In this document: one piece after another, positions 1 through 8,864 of the stretch
Layout of the letters: every line of letters begins with the position of its first letter
Numbering within the stretch: position 1 is the first letter of the stretch
Source: Microbacterium sp. BR1
Lineage (GTDB): Bacteria; Actinomycetota; Actinomycetes; Actinomycetales; Microbacteriaceae
Direction of reading: 5' to 3'
NCBI RefSeq assembly: GCF_002812725.1
Contig: NZ_NMUN01000004.1
Location: 310,001 to 374,000 of the forward strand
DNA length: 64,000 nt
Position numbers and translations under genes: made by a program
The notes under the pieces: generated by a model
The model's input: only the letters and a program-made list of their open reading frames with translations
Told to the model about the DNA's origin: nothing
Database searches by the model: none

Positions 1-276
1 GCGGAGGGGAGCCCCGCCGAGCTGCGCGCGCGGCACAGCCGAAGCATCCTCACGATCACGACACGGGATCCCGCCGCGCTCGCGACCCTCGTCGCGGCGA
101 GAGGACTGACCGCCGACGGCGACGGGGCTGTCGTGACGATCGCTGTCGAGAGCGCGGACGCGGCGCGGAGCCTGCTCGCCGCGCACGGCGACGACGTGCT
201 CGACTTCGAGTTCCGGCACGGCAGCATGGACGACGTCTTTCTCGCCCTCACCGCGAACGAACGGACGGAGACCTGA
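1..276 (+). CDS. ABC transporter ATP-binding protein, C-terminal end (partial)
   Basis: Reading frame 1 is open from the first base to a TGA at 274-276 and encodes the last 91 residues of a protein that starts outside the window. The tail has the usual end of drug-export type ABC ATPases: a GSPAELRA-like stretch, a small alpha/beta domain, and a final SMDDVFLALT segment. The stop overlaps the ATG of the next gene (ATGA), so ATPase and permease are translated as a pair. The Walker motifs are not in the window, so the family call rests on the tail and the neighbour. Substrate unknown. Confidence 0.8.
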   Translation, partial: AEGSPAELRARHSRSILTITTRDPAALATLVAARGLTADGDGAVVTIAVESADAARSLLAAHGDDVLDFEFRHGSMDDVFLALTANERTET

Positions 277-1154
277 TGGGCGTCGTGCTCGGGATCGTGG
301 CCCGCAACCTGCGGCTGTTCTTCCGCGATCGCATGAACGTCTTCTTCTCGCTCCTGGCCGCGATCATCCTCTTCGCGCTGTACACGCTGTTTCTCGGCAA
401 CCTGCAGAGCGCCTCGCTCGAGACGTCGTTCCCCAATGCCACCAGCGCCGAACTGAAGGCGTTCGTCGACACCTGGATGTTCGCGGGGATCGTCGGCATC
501 ACGTCGATCACGACGGGTCTCGGTGCGCTGGGCGTGCTCGTGGAGGACGGTGCGTCCGGCCGATTCCGCGACTTCCTGGTGTCGCCCATCCGTCGCGGGC
601 AGCTCGTGCTCGGCTACCTCCTGGCGGCGCTGATCATCTCGCTCGTGATGACCCTGGTGGTGCTCGTCGCCAGTCTCGCGTACATGTTCTTCGTGAGCGG
701 CGTGACCCTGCCCCTGCCCTCCCTCCTGCTCGTGCTGGCCTACATCGCCCTGTCGGCCGCCGCGTTCACGGCGCTCTCGGCGTTCATCGCGTCGTTCATC
801 TCCACGGTCGCGTCATTCGCGGCGCTGTCTACCATCGTCGGCACGATCCTCGGCTTCATAGCCGGTGCCTACCTCCCGGTCGGGGTGCTGCCGGAGGGCG
901 TGCGGGTCGTCGTGAACGCCCTGCCCTTCGCACAGTCGGCGATGCTCCTCAGGCAGGAGCTCACGGCGGGCACGCTCGCGACCCTCACGGGAGGGCAGCC
1001 CGAGGCGGAGGAGTTCCTGCGCGAGTTCTACGGGATCGACCTGGTCGTCGGTGACTGGACCGTGCCCACGGGGTACGTCGTCGCGATCCTCGCCGCGATG
1101 GTCGTGGTGTTCTTCGCCCTCGCGTCGGCGCGGATCCGGGCCCGCATCGTCTGA
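276..1154 (+). CDS. ABC-2 type transporter permease
   Basis: 292-residue integral membrane protein, the expected permease of the preceding ATPase. An N-terminal segment (residues 1-20) with RNLRLFFRDR precedes a first membrane helix near 24-42. Further hydrophobic segments lie near 68-90, 110-135, 145-175 and 185-205, with a last helix near 265-285. Six helices with a short soluble loop before the last is the ABC-2 layout. The start ATG overlaps the TGA of the ATPase. Such two-gene exporters often confer drug or antibiotic efflux, but nothing here fixes a substrate. Confidence 0.85.
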   Translation: MGVVLGIVARNLRLFFRDRMNVFFSLLAAIILFALYTLFLGNLQSASLETSFPNATSAELKAFVDTWMFAGIVGITSITTGLGALGVLVEDGASGRFRDFLVSPIRRGQLVLGYLLAALIISLVMTLVVLVASLAYMFFVSGVTLPLPSLLLVLAYIALSAAAFTALSAFIASFISTVASFAALSTIVGTILGFIAGAYLPVGVLPEGVRVVVNALPFAQSAMLLRQELTAGTLATLTGGQPEAEEFLREFYGIDLVVGDWTVPTGYVVAILAAMVVVFFALASARIRARIV

Positions 1155-1227
1155 GACGGTGCCCTCGGTTGTTGATCGGCCGTGGATTGCCGGTGCTGCG
1201 GTCGGTCATGCTGTGTGGCGCTCTGGG

Positions 1228-1307
1228 CCGTCCGCACGATCGAATGTGCGACGCGCCGCGCGTCGCACATCCTGTTCCGTGTGTCGGTCTTCGGGTCGTG
1301 CGGACGG
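1228..1307. repeat. Nested perfect inverted repeats in an intergenic region
   Basis: Between the permease and the zinc-ribbon gene (1155-1385), a perfect 12-bp dyad with a 3-base loop (arms 1244-1255 and 1259-1270) lies inside a second perfect 12-bp inverted pair (1228-1239 and 1296-1307). As RNA this would fold into a long stem carrying an inner hairpin. There is no T tract, so a simple rho-independent terminator is not obvious. It may be a REP-like repeat or a processing/termination signal for the exporter operon. No gene is seen in this gap. Confidence 0.6.
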
Positions 1308-1385
1308 CACGCGCGATGCGCGCGGTGGCCGAGGCGAAAACGACCACCCGTCGGGGCGAGGCGCCCGCCGGGATAGGCTGGACGA

Positions 1386-2117
1386 GTGAATGCGAGCCCG
1401 ACAGACCAGCGTCGATTGCTGGAGATCGCCGAGCTCGACGCGCAGCTGAGCGCGTCCAAAGCCCTGCGCCAGAACCCCCCGCAAGCCGCGCGTGTGAAGG
1501 AACTCCTCACCGCGCGCCAAGCGCTCTCGCACGAGTTGTCGCGACGCCAGGGCGTGCGCGACGACCTGCAGCTCGAGATCTCTCGCGTCGAGTCCGACGT
1601 GAAGGTCGTCGAGGCGCGCCGCAAGCGCGACGAAGAGCTGTTGCAGAAGGTTTCGAATCCGAAGGACGCCGCGGGGCTCGAGCACGAGCTCGCCTCGCTC
1701 GCGCGACGCCAGGGCGACCTCGAGGATGCCGAGCTCGAGCTGATGGAGAAGCTCGAGCAGGCCGAGGCATCCGTCACCGAGCAGGAGCGCCTCGTCGCCG
1801 CGACGAACGAAGAGGGCACGCGACTCTCGAACGAAGCCAAGGCGGTCGTCGCCGACGAGACCGCCCGTGCCGAGCGGCTGACGCGTGACCGCGCGGCCAT
1901 CATCGGGACCGTCCCACCCGAGCTCTTCGCCCTGTACGAGCGACTGACGACACGCAGCGCCGGGGCCGGTCTGCTGCGTGCATGCACCTGCGGTGGCTGC
2001 CATATGGTGCTCTCGGGCACCGACCTGCAGGTCATCCGCGGCGTGGCCGACGACGAGATCGTGAACTGCCCCGAGTGCGGGTGCATCCTGGTGCGCACGA
2101 GCGAATCGGGCCTGTGA
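1386..2117 (+). CDS. C4-type zinc ribbon protein (DUF164-like)
   Basis: 243 residues from a GTG start. Residues about 1-185 form a long antiparallel coiled coil rich in Glu, Arg, Lys, Leu and Ala. The C-terminus holds a four-cysteine zinc ribbon (CTCGGC and CPECG). This is the architecture of the conserved actinobacterial C4-type zinc ribbon family found next to an RNase H-like gene, as here, where the next ORF begins 10 bases later. A role in nucleic-acid binding or RNA metabolism is assumed for the family but not shown by the sequence. Confidence 0.85.
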   Translation: MNASPTDQRRLLEIAELDAQLSASKALRQNPPQAARVKELLTARQALSHELSRRQGVRDDLQLEISRVESDVKVVEARRKRDEELLQKVSNPKDAAGLEHELASLARRQGDLEDAELELMEKLEQAEASVTEQERLVAATNEEGTRLSNEAKAVVADETARAERLTRDRAAIIGTVPPELFALYERLTTRSAGAGLLRACTCGGCHMVLSGTDLQVIRGVADDEIVNCPECGCILVRTSESGL

Positions 2118-2127
2118 GCGCCGTGCG

Positions 2128-2598
2128 ATGAGTGGTGCGCTCTGGGATGACCCGATCGCACCGCCGTCCGCACCCGACCTGATCGTCGAGGTGGACGGAG
2201 GTGCGCGGGGAAACCCCGGCATCGCCGCCGGGGGAGCGGTCGTGCTGGATGCTTCGACGGGCGCGGTGCTCGCCGAGATCGGGGTCTACGTGGGCGTCGC
2301 GACGAACAACGTGGCCGAGTACCGCGGCATGATCGAGGGTTTGCGGGCCGCATTCGAACGGAATCCGGCATCCGTTCGCGTGCGTCTCGACTCCAAGCTC
2401 GTGGTCGAGCAGATGACGGGACGCTGGAAGATCAAACATCCCGACATGCAGGTCCTGGCGCTTGAGGCGCGCGAACTGATCGCCGGGCGCCACGTGAGCT
2501 TCGAGTGGATCCCCCGAGCGCAGAACGCGAGAGCGGATGCCGCGGCCAACGCATCCATGGATCGTCGCGAGAGTTTTCGCCGCGACCTGGTGGCGTGA
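2128..2598 (+). CDS. RNase HI-like protein (reverse transcriptase-like fold)
   Basis: 156-residue RNase H fold protein. The catalytic carboxylates are visible in order: Asp in VDGGARGNPG, Glu in NNVAEYRG, Asp in RLDSKLV, and a last Asp in ARADAAAN. It is the size of a single RNase H domain with no second domain. It would cleave RNA in RNA-DNA hybrids. It forms a two-gene unit with the zinc-ribbon gene and is followed 66 bases later by rnpB, an order common in Microbacteriaceae. Some family members are annotated only as reverse transcriptase-like proteins. Confidence 0.85.
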   Translation: MSGALWDDPIAPPSAPDLIVEVDGGARGNPGIAAGGAVVLDASTGAVLAEIGVYVGVATNNVAEYRGMIEGLRAAFERNPASVRVRLDSKLVVEQMTGRWKIKHPDMQVLALEARELIAGRHVSFEWIPRAQNARADAAANASMDRRESFRRDLVA

Positions 2599-2651
2599 TC
2601 CATCCGGCGCCCGTCCGGCCGTCCGGCGCGGGTGGGTGAGGCATCGGCGGC

Positions 2652-2657
2652 TAGACT
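2652..2657 (+). promoter_or_regulatory. Probable -10 element of rnpB
   Basis: TAGACT lies 6 bases before the predicted first base of the RNase P RNA (about 2664). Spacing and sequence fit an actinobacterial -10 box. No convincing -35 was seen, which is common for this group. Confidence 0.4.
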
Positions 2658-2663
2658 TGCGGC

Positions 2664-3031
2664 GCGAGTGGGTCGGCTGGACGGTCGCGTTACGGGTTCG
2701 CCCGTACCGAGGAACGTCCGGGCTCCACAGGGCAGGGCGGTGGGTAACACCCACCCGGAGTGATCCGCGAGACAGTGCCACAGAAAACAGACCGCCGGGG
2801 GAGACCCCGGTAAGGGTGAAACGGTGGTGTAAGAGACCACCAGGGACCGCGGTGACGCGATCTGCTCGGTAAACCTCGCCCGGAGCAAGGTCAGACAGAG
2901 GATGTTGACGCGGCCCGCCGAGTCCTCGGGTAGACCGCTAGAACGGCACGGCAACGTGTCGTCGAGAGAGATGACCGTCCACGGGGCTCACGCCCCCGGA
3001 CAGAACCCGGCGTACAGGCCGGCCCACTCGC
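2664..3031 (+). ncRNA. rnpB: RNase P RNA (M1 RNA), bacterial type A
   Basis: About 368 nt with the recognisable bacterial RNase P core. The conserved 5' block GAGGAACGTCCGGGCTCC is present near 2710, with an ACAGTGCCACAGAAAA segment near 2774. GGGTAAGGGTGAAACGGTG-like and TAAACC blocks follow, and the 3' part contains ACAGAACCCGGCGTACAGGCC, including the region that pairs with tRNA CCA. The ends close into the P1 helix: 2664-2672 pairs with 3023-3031. This is the catalytic RNA for tRNA 5' maturation and needs RnpA, which is not in the window. Boundaries are from P1 pairing and accurate to a few bases. Confidence 0.93.
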
Positions 3032-3198
3032 CCCTCGATCACCGCCCCGGCCCGCCTCCGAGAGCGCGTGCTTGCCGCCGAGACCGCCGGTTGTCCCCGA
3101 GGGCGCCGCTTCTCCACCGCGAGCAACCGGCGGATTCGGCGCCAACCGGCGGCATCGGCATCCGTGCATCTGCGCACGAGCCGAACGCGCCCGGAAGG

Positions 3199-3954
3199 TC
3201 AGTCGCCCGCGAGGGCCGCCGCGCCGATGATTCCCGAGCTGTTGCGGTGCACGGCCGGCAGGATCGGGGTGCGCAGCTTCAGCAAGGGCAGGAAGCGGTC
3301 CGGATGCTTCGACACGCCACCACCGACGACGAACAGGTCGGGCGAGAACAAGAACTCGACGTGGTCGTAGAAGAGCTGCAGGCGCTTGGTCCAGTCTTCC
3401 CACGTCAGGTCTTCGCGCTCCATCGCCGAGTACGCCGCGTACTTCTCGATCGACTCGTCGTGGTACCAGAGGTGGCCGAGCTCGGAGTTGGGGATCAGAG
3501 TGCCGTTGTAGATGAGTGCCGAGCCGATGCCCGTGCCCAGCGTGGTGAGGATCGTGAGGCCGTCGTGGCCCTTCGCGGCGCCGTACCGGACCTCGGCGAC
3601 ACCCGCGGCATCCGCGTCATTGACGAACTGGATGTCCCGTCCGAGACCGTCCTCGAAGAACTTCTCGGCCTCGAAGTCGAGCCACTTCTCCGAGACGTTC
3701 GCGGCCGAGAGCGTACGTCCGCGCTTGACGATCGCGGGAAAGGCGACACCGAGCGGAACCGTCTGGTCGACGCCCCCGAGCCGCTCGAGCACTTCGCGAA
3801 CCGCGCCGAGGACGTCGTCGGGCGCCGCACCCTTCGGGGTGTCGACGCGGATGCGGTCGCTCAGCAACTCTCCGCGCTTCAGATCGACGATGCCGGCCTT
3901 GATGCCGGTCCCCCCGATGTCGACACCGACAGCACGGTCAACGCTTTTTGCCAT
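3199..3954 (-). CDS. ppgK: Polyphosphate glucokinase
   Basis: 251-residue ROK-type sugar kinase. It phosphorylates glucose using inorganic polyphosphate or ATP, an actinobacterial trait. The N-terminal phosphate-binding motif is VGVDIGGTGIKAG. A VNDADAAGVAEVRYG segment supplies the catalytic Asp, followed by LTTLGTGIG and the C-terminal VVGGGVSKH. Length matches the family (about 250-265). The open frame extends further upstream, but the ATG at 3954 directly precedes the first beta strand and is chosen. It is divergent from the small gene at 4069. It lacks the HTH of ROK repressors. Confidence 0.9.
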   Translation of the reverse strand: MAKSVDRAVGVDIGGTGIKAGIVDLKRGELLSDRIRVDTPKGAAPDDVLGAVREVLERLGGVDQTVPLGVAFPAIVKRGRTLSAANVSEKWLDFEAEKFFEDGLGRDIQFVNDADAAGVAEVRYGAAKGHDGLTILTTLGTGIGSALIYNGTLIPNSELGHLWYHDESIEKYAAYSAMEREDLTWEDWTKRLQLFYDHVEFLFSPDLFVVGGGVSKHPDRFLPLLKLRTPILPAVHRNSSGIIGAAALAGD

Positions 3955-4068
3955 GTCGCTCAGCTTAGCGAGAGCGATGCGCCGTTCCGGCTCGCGGAGG
4001 GCGATGCGGCACGTCCGCAGCCCCGCGGTCAGTAGGATCGACACGGAACGCAGATCGAGGGAGAACCG

Positions 4069-4293
4069 GTGTCCGAGAGCGAACAGAAGTACTGGTACAA
4101 CCTGACGACAGGTCAGGTCGAGAAGGGGTTCGAGTCGCCCGCGATCGATCGCGCCGGCCCGTTCGACACCGCGGAAGAAGCGGCCAACGCGCCGCAGATC
4201 ATCAAGGATCGCGCGCGGGCCTGGGCCGAAGACGACGCCCGTGATGCCTCGTGGGGCGCTTCCGCGTCCGGCGCCGGCGAAGAGCCCCAGTAG
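4069..4293 (+). CDS. Small conserved actinobacterial protein (SPOR-like)
   Basis: 74 residues from a GTG start. The sequence KYWYNLTTGQVEKGFESP followed by GPFDTAEEAANA is the signature of a short actinobacterial family usually annotated as SPOR-domain or methionine aminopeptidase-like protein. In the first half, aromatic residues alternate with a turn, as in a small beta-alpha unit; the end is acidic and low complexity. It lies 32 bases before glnA. No enzymatic motif is present and the function is unknown. Confidence 0.75.
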   Translation: MSESEQKYWYNLTTGQVEKGFESPAIDRAGPFDTAEEAANAPQIIKDRARAWAEDDARDASWGASASGAGEEPQ

Positions 4294-4325
4294 GCTGGGC
4301 AAGCAGCGGAGCTGCGGAGGGAACC

Positions 4326-5663
4326 ATGGACAAGCAGCGTGATTTCGTCTTGCGGACGATCGAAGAGCGGGGCGTCAAGTTCGTCCGCCTCTGGTTCACC
4401 GATGTGATCGGGACTCTCAAGTCCGTCGCGATCGCTCCGGCCGAGGTGGAGGGTGCCTTCGCCGAGGGCCTCGGCTTCGACGGTTCGGCGATCGAGGGCC
4501 TGACGCGGAGCTTCGAGTCGGACCTTCTCGCTCACCCGGACCCGGCGACGTTCCAGATCCTGCCGTGGCGGGGCGAAGTCGATCCGACCGCCCGCATGTT
4601 CTGCGACATCACGACGCCCGACGGACAGCCCGCCGTGGCCGACCCGCGTCACGTCCTCAAGCGCACGCTCGCGCGCGCAGCGGATCGCGGCTTCACGTTC
4701 TACACGCACCCCGAGATCGAGTTCTACCTGCTCAAGTCGTCGGCGTACGGCCCCGAGGGCCCCGAGCCCGTCGACTCCGCCGGCTACTTCGACAATGTCC
4801 CCGGTGGTACGGCGCACGACTTCCGTCGCCGCTCGGTCCGGATGCTCGAAGACCTGGGAATCTCGGTCGAGTTCAGCCATCACGAGGGTGGACCCGGCCA
4901 GAACGAGATCGACCTGCGCTACGCCGATGCCCTCGCGACGGCCGACAACATCATGACGTTCCGCACCGTGATCAAAGAGGTCGCGATCGAGCAGGGCGTC
5001 TACGCGACCTTCATGCCGAAGCCGCTCAGCGGTCAGCCCGGTAGCGGGATGCACACGCACATGTCGCTCTTCGAAGGCGATCAGAACGCCTTCTACGAAG
5101 AGGGCGCCGAGTACCAGTTGTCGAAGGTCGGCCGGCAGTTCATCGCCGGGCTCCTGCGTCACTCCAACGAGATCGCCGCCGTCACGAACCAGTTCGTCAA
5201 CTCGTACAAGCGCCTGTGGGGCGGTGACGAGGCCCCCAGCTTCATCACGTGGGGTCACAACAACCGCTCCGCCCTCGTGCGTGTTCCGCTCTATAAGCCC
5301 AACAAGAGCCAGTCGTCGCGCGTCGAGTACCGCGCGCTCGACTCGGCGGCGAACCCGTACCTCGCGTACGCGCTCATGCTCGCGGCGGGACTCAAGGGCA
5401 TCGAAGAGGAATACGAGCTTCCGCCCGAGGCCGAAGACAACGTCTGGTCGCTGAGCGATGCCGAACGTCGTGCACTCGGATACAGGCCGCTCCCGGCGAG
5501 CCTCGACCACGCCCTGCAGGCGATGGAAGAGAGCGAGCTGGTCGCCGAAACCCTCGGTGAGCAGGTCTTCACCTACGTGCTGAAGAACAAGCGCCGTGAG
5601 TGGCAGGAGTACCGCTCGCAGGTCACGCCGTTCGAGCTGAAGAGCAATCTCGAGATGCTCTGA
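4326..5663 (+). CDS. glnA: Glutamine synthetase, type I (GlnA2-like)
   Basis: 445-residue glutamine synthetase making glutamine from glutamate, ammonia and ATP. Seen in order: beta-grasp N-domain with VKFVRLWFTDV and GFDGSAIEG; metal-site Glu in HPEIEFYL; SHHEGGPGQNEIDLRY; HTHMSLF; and the NRSALVRVP and SSRVEYRALDS active-site segments. Length and lack of the 25-residue insertion point to the short type I-alpha/GlnA2 class. In a short scan of the expected region I did not see the adenylylation tyrosine motif of GlnA1. It has a GGAGG-like RBS (about 4313) and is followed 17 bases later by glnE, the arrangement also seen in Mycobacterium tuberculosis. Confidence 0.92.
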   Translation: MDKQRDFVLRTIEERGVKFVRLWFTDVIGTLKSVAIAPAEVEGAFAEGLGFDGSAIEGLTRSFESDLLAHPDPATFQILPWRGEVDPTARMFCDITTPDGQPAVADPRHVLKRTLARAADRGFTFYTHPEIEFYLLKSSAYGPEGPEPVDSAGYFDNVPGGTAHDFRRRSVRMLEDLGISVEFSHHEGGPGQNEIDLRYADALATADNIMTFRTVIKEVAIEQGVYATFMPKPLSGQPGSGMHTHMSLFEGDQNAFYEEGAEYQLSKVGRQFIAGLLRHSNEIAAVTNQFVNSYKRLWGGDEAPSFITWGHNNRSALVRVPLYKPNKSQSSRVEYRALDSAANPYLAYALMLAAGLKGIEEEYELPPEAEDNVWSLSDAERRALGYRPLPASLDHALQAMEESELVAETLGEQVFTYVLKNKRREWQEYRSQVTPFELKSNLEML

Positions 5664-5680
5664 CGGGAGCGCCCGCTCCC

Positions 5681-8680
5681 ATGTCTCCGGAACGTTTTCA
5701 GTCGCGCACGGGTCTCGCGCGGCTCGGCTTCACCGAACTCGATGCAGCGGAGCGCGGTCTTGACGAGCTCGAAGAGCTGACGGGGCTGCCGCGCGATTCG
5801 TGGATCGCCGAAGCATCCTCGGCGGGTGATCCGGATGCCGCGGTTCGCGGCCTCGTCGCGGTGGCGCGCCGAAATGCCATTCCCGTCCGCGAAGTCCTCG
5901 CGAGCGCGTCCGCGCATCGCGCGGTCTGGGCGCTGCTCGGTGCGAGCGAGGGATACGCGTCGTTCTATCTGCGTCATCCGGGTGAGCTCGAGGACCTGCT
6001 CGAGCCACGCGGCCTGCTCGCCTCGACCGAAGAACTGCGGGCCGAGATGCTCGCGTCCGTGGGCGCGGTCGACGGCTTCGCCGAGAAGAGCGCGGACGGC
6101 TGGATCGCCTTGCGCATCTGTTACCGGCGACTCGTTGCGCGGATCGCCGTGTACGACCTGCTCTCACCGGACCCTCCGGGCGCGATCCGCGAGGTTTCGG
6201 CGGCGCTGGCGGACGCGGCGGCCGCCGCGCTCGAGGCATCCTTGGCCGTCGCCCGTTCGCGTATCTCGGCATCCGCCGCCGGTCCCGGGGGGCTGTTTCC
6301 TCGGGAGGATGTCGCGCAGACGCGCCTCGCCATCATCGGTATGGGCAAGGCCGGAGCCCGCGAACTGAACTACGTGTCCGATGTCGACGTGATCTTCGTC
6401 GGGGGCGGAAGCGACGAACTCGTCGAACGCACGAGCGAGAGCCGCGTACTCGACATCGCCACGCGCCTCGCCGTCCAGACCATGCGCGGGATCGAAGAGG
6501 CCGAGATCGAGCCGCCGCTGTGGGAGGTCGACCCGAACCTGCGCCCCGAGGGCAAGCAGGGTGCGCTGGTCCGCAGTCTCGATTCGCACGTGTCGTATTA
6601 CGAGCGCTGGGCGAAGAGCTGGGAGTTCCAGGCGCTGCTCAAGGCGCGTCCGCTCGCCGGCGACGTCGACCTCGGACGCGCGTACGTGGAGGCCGTGCAG
6701 CCCAAGGTGTGGACGAGCGCCGCGCGCGAGAACTTCGTCGATTCGGTGCAGCGCATGCGCGAGCGCGTCACCGAGCACATTCCCGCCGAAGACGTTCCCT
6801 ATCAGCTGAAGCTCGGGCCCGGAGGCATCCGGGACGTCGAGTTCACCGTGCAGCTTCTGCAACTCGTCCACGGGCTGACGGATGACTCGATCCGGCAGCG
6901 GGGGACACTCGCGGCGCTCGATGCCCTGGTCGCCGGTGGGTACATCGGTCGCGTCGAGGCCTCCGCTTTCGCGCAGGACTACCGCGTGCTGCGTCTGCTC
7001 GAGCACCGGCTGCAGCTCTGGCGTCTCGCGCGGACGCACCTCATGCCGCGCACCCCCGAGGGGCTGCGCACGCTCGCTCGGGCATCGGGGCTTGCCGACA
7101 CGGGGGATGGCGTCGGTGCGGTCTGGGATCAGATCAAGCGCGAGGTCCGAGACATCCATGTCCGGCTGTTCTATCGTCCGCTGTTGTCGGCGGTGGCCGC
7201 GCTGCCCGAGGACGGCCGGGTGCTCTCGACGGCGCAGGCGCACGACAGGCTTGCGGCGATCGGCTTCCGCGACCCGGCCGGGGCGCTGCGGACGATCGGC
7301 AGCCTGACGAGCGGTCTGAGCCGCAAGGCCACGATCCAGCGGCACCTGATGCCCGTCATGATCCGCTGGTTCGCGGACGGCGTCGACCCGGACTACGGAC
7401 TCCTCGCGTTCCGGCGCGTCAGCGAGCGCCTCGGCGATACTCCCTGGTTCCTGCGCCTGCTCCGTGACTCGTCGGGCGCGGCCGAGCGGTTGACGCGCGT
7501 GCTGTCGGGATCCCGCTACGTCGGCGAGCTGATGGAGTGGATCCCCGAATCCGTCGCCTGGCTGGATGATGCCGAGCCGCTGCGACCCCGCTCGGGCGTG
7601 GCGCTGCAGGAAGAGGCGCGCGCCATCCAGACGCGTCACAAGACGATCGACGACGCCATGCGTGCCGTGCGCGCCCTGCGCCGCCGTGAGCTTCTCCGCA
7701 CCGCCATGGCCGCGGTGCTCGGCGTGCTGACGATCGAAGAACTCTCGGCGAGCCTGACCACGATCACCGACGTGACGCTCCAGGCGACACTCCGGGCGGT
7801 GCGTCGCGAGGTCGTGCCGCCCGAGGATGCTTCGCTGGACTTCGCGATCATCGCGATGGGCCGATTCGGGGGAGCTGAGCTCGGGTTCGGATCGGACGCG
7901 GATGTGCTCTACGTCTACCGCCCGGAGCAGGTCGAGCCGGAACGCGCGCACCAGTTGTCACTCAAGATCGTTGCCGAGTTGCGGCGCGTGTCGGAGGACT
8001 TCCGAGCCCCGCTGGACCTCGATGCCGACCTGCGCCCCGAGGGCCGTACGGGGCCGCTCGTGCGTTCGCTCACGTCCTACGCCGAGTACTACTCGCGCTG
8101 GTCGCTGTCGTGGGAGGCGCAGGCGCTCCTGCGCGCACGGGGCGTCGCCGGTTCGGTCAAGCTCATCGGGGCGTTCATGGAGCTCGCGGACCGGCTGCGG
8201 TACCCCGAGCATCCCGACCCGCAGGGTGTGCGCGAGATCAAGCGCATCAAGGCGCGCGTCGAGACGGAGCGCCTGCCGAAGGGCGTGGATCGGACCCGTC
8301 ACCTCAAGCTCGGTCCCGGCACGCTGAGCGACGTCGAGTGGCTCGTGCAGCTCACCCAGCTCTGTTATGCGCACGAGCACCCCGAGCTGCGCACGACGTC
8401 GACGCTCGGGGCCTTGGATGCGGCCGTCGCCGCCGGCTTGATCCCGCAGACATCCGCGGCACGACTGGCGGAGTCCTGGCACCTGTCGACACGCCTTCGG
8501 TCGGCGAACACCCTGCTGTCGGGCCAGACGAGCGATGTGCTGCCGACGGATCGACGACAGCTCGACGGCATCGGACGCATCCTGGACTATCCGCCGCGCT
8601 CGGCGACGCAGGTCGAAGAGGACTACTTCGGCACGGCGCGTCGTGCCCGCCGCGTGTTCGAGAAGCTCTTCTACGGCTGA
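5681..8680 (+). CDS. glnE: Glutamine synthetase adenylyltransferase / adenylyl-removing enzyme
   Basis: 999 residues, the normal GlnE length, with two nucleotidyltransferase halves. The N-terminal (adenylyl-removing) half has GMGKAGARELNYVSDVDVIF and KLGPGGIRDVEF. The C-terminal (adenylylating) half has AMGRFGGAELGFGSDADVLY and KLGPGTLSDVEW. It modifies a glutamine synthetase tyrosine in response to nitrogen. The start is ATG 5681, since the frame upstream overlaps glnA. It forms a unit with glnA2 and converges on the glnA1 remnant. It is the last intact backbone gene before the mobile element. Confidence 0.93.
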   Translation: MSPERFQSRTGLARLGFTELDAAERGLDELEELTGLPRDSWIAEASSAGDPDAAVRGLVAVARRNAIPVREVLASASAHRAVWALLGASEGYASFYLRHPGELEDLLEPRGLLASTEELRAEMLASVGAVDGFAEKSADGWIALRICYRRLVARIAVYDLLSPDPPGAIREVSAALADAAAAALEASLAVARSRISASAAGPGGLFPREDVAQTRLAIIGMGKAGARELNYVSDVDVIFVGGGSDELVERTSESRVLDIATRLAVQTMRGIEEAEIEPPLWEVDPNLRPEGKQGALVRSLDSHVSYYERWAKSWEFQALLKARPLAGDVDLGRAYVEAVQPKVWTSAARENFVDSVQRMRERVTEHIPAEDVPYQLKLGPGGIRDVEFTVQLLQLVHGLTDDSIRQRGTLAALDALVAGGYIGRVEASAFAQDYRVLRLLEHRLQLWRLARTHLMPRTPEGLRTLARASGLADTGDGVGAVWDQIKREVRDIHVRLFYRPLLSAVAALPEDGRVLSTAQAHDRLAAIGFRDPAGALRTIGSLTSGLSRKATIQRHLMPVMIRWFADGVDPDYGLLAFRRVSERLGDTPWFLRLLRDSSGAAERLTRVLSGSRYVGELMEWIPESVAWLDDAEPLRPRSGVALQEEARAIQTRHKTIDDAMRAVRALRRRELLRTAMAAVLGVLTIEELSASLTTITDVTLQATLRAVRREVVPPEDASLDFAIIAMGRFGGAELGFGSDADVLYVYRPEQVEPERAHQLSLKIVAELRRVSEDFRAPLDLDADLRPEGRTGPLVRSLTSYAEYYSRWSLSWEAQALLRARGVAGSVKLIGAFMELADRLRYPEHPDPQGVREIKRIKARVETERLPKGVDRTRHLKLGPGTLSDVEWLVQLTQLCYAHEHPELRTTSTLGALDAAVAAGLIPQTSAARLAESWHLSTRLRSANTLLSGQTSDVLPTDRRQLDGIGRILDYPPRSATQVEEDYFGTARRARRVFEKLFYG

Positions 8681-8753
8681 CCTCTCCGCCGCCCTCGCGA
8701 GGGATGGTTCCCCAGGGGAGCGGACCGACCGCGTGGGGCGGCACAACAACGGG

Positions 8754-8784
8754 AGAGGGCCCCGGGATGATCCCGGGGCCCTCT
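8754..8784. terminator. Bidirectional hairpin terminator between glnE and glnA1
   Basis: A perfect 14-bp stem (8754-8767 with 8771-8784) with a TGA loop, about 73 bases after the glnE stop and about 20 bases from the convergent glnA1 stop. It is GC-rich without a strong T run, typical of actinobacterial terminators. Confidence 0.8.
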
Positions 8785-8802
8785 CTGCGTTCGTGCTCGA
8801 CG

Positions 8803-8824
8803 TCAGACGCCGAAGTACAGCTCG
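8803..8824 (-). other. glnA: attL core: last codons of glnA1 (glutamine synthetase I)
   Basis: On the minus strand 8823-8803 reads Glu-Leu-Tyr-Phe-Gly-Val-stop, the C-terminus of actinobacterial GlnA1 (family ending PYEFELYFGV). The next upstream codons do not continue that family (Ala where Phe is expected), so homology stops at about 8824. Convergent orientation to glnE matches the glnA1-glnE-glnA2 order known from Mycobacterium. The element must carry a substitute 3' end that keeps glnA1 intact at the far junction. The core may extend a few bases left into the intergenic region. Confidence 0.75.
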
Positions 8825-8864
8825 GCTTGAGGATCTGAGAACCGGAGGGGGTTCCGCAGGCTCA

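Noticed and set aside
1028..2371. 447-codon minus-strand frame across the zinc-ribbon and RNase H genes
   Set aside because: Arg/Ser-rich shadow; the plus-strand genes carry recognisable motifs.
4113..5510. 465-codon minus-strand frame across glnA
   Set aside because: Shadow of a well conserved glutamine synthetase gene; no domain, no RBS.
8803..8830. tRNA gene as the integration site
   Set aside because: No cloverleaf or T-loop is visible near the junction; the bases encode the glutamine synthetase C-terminus.
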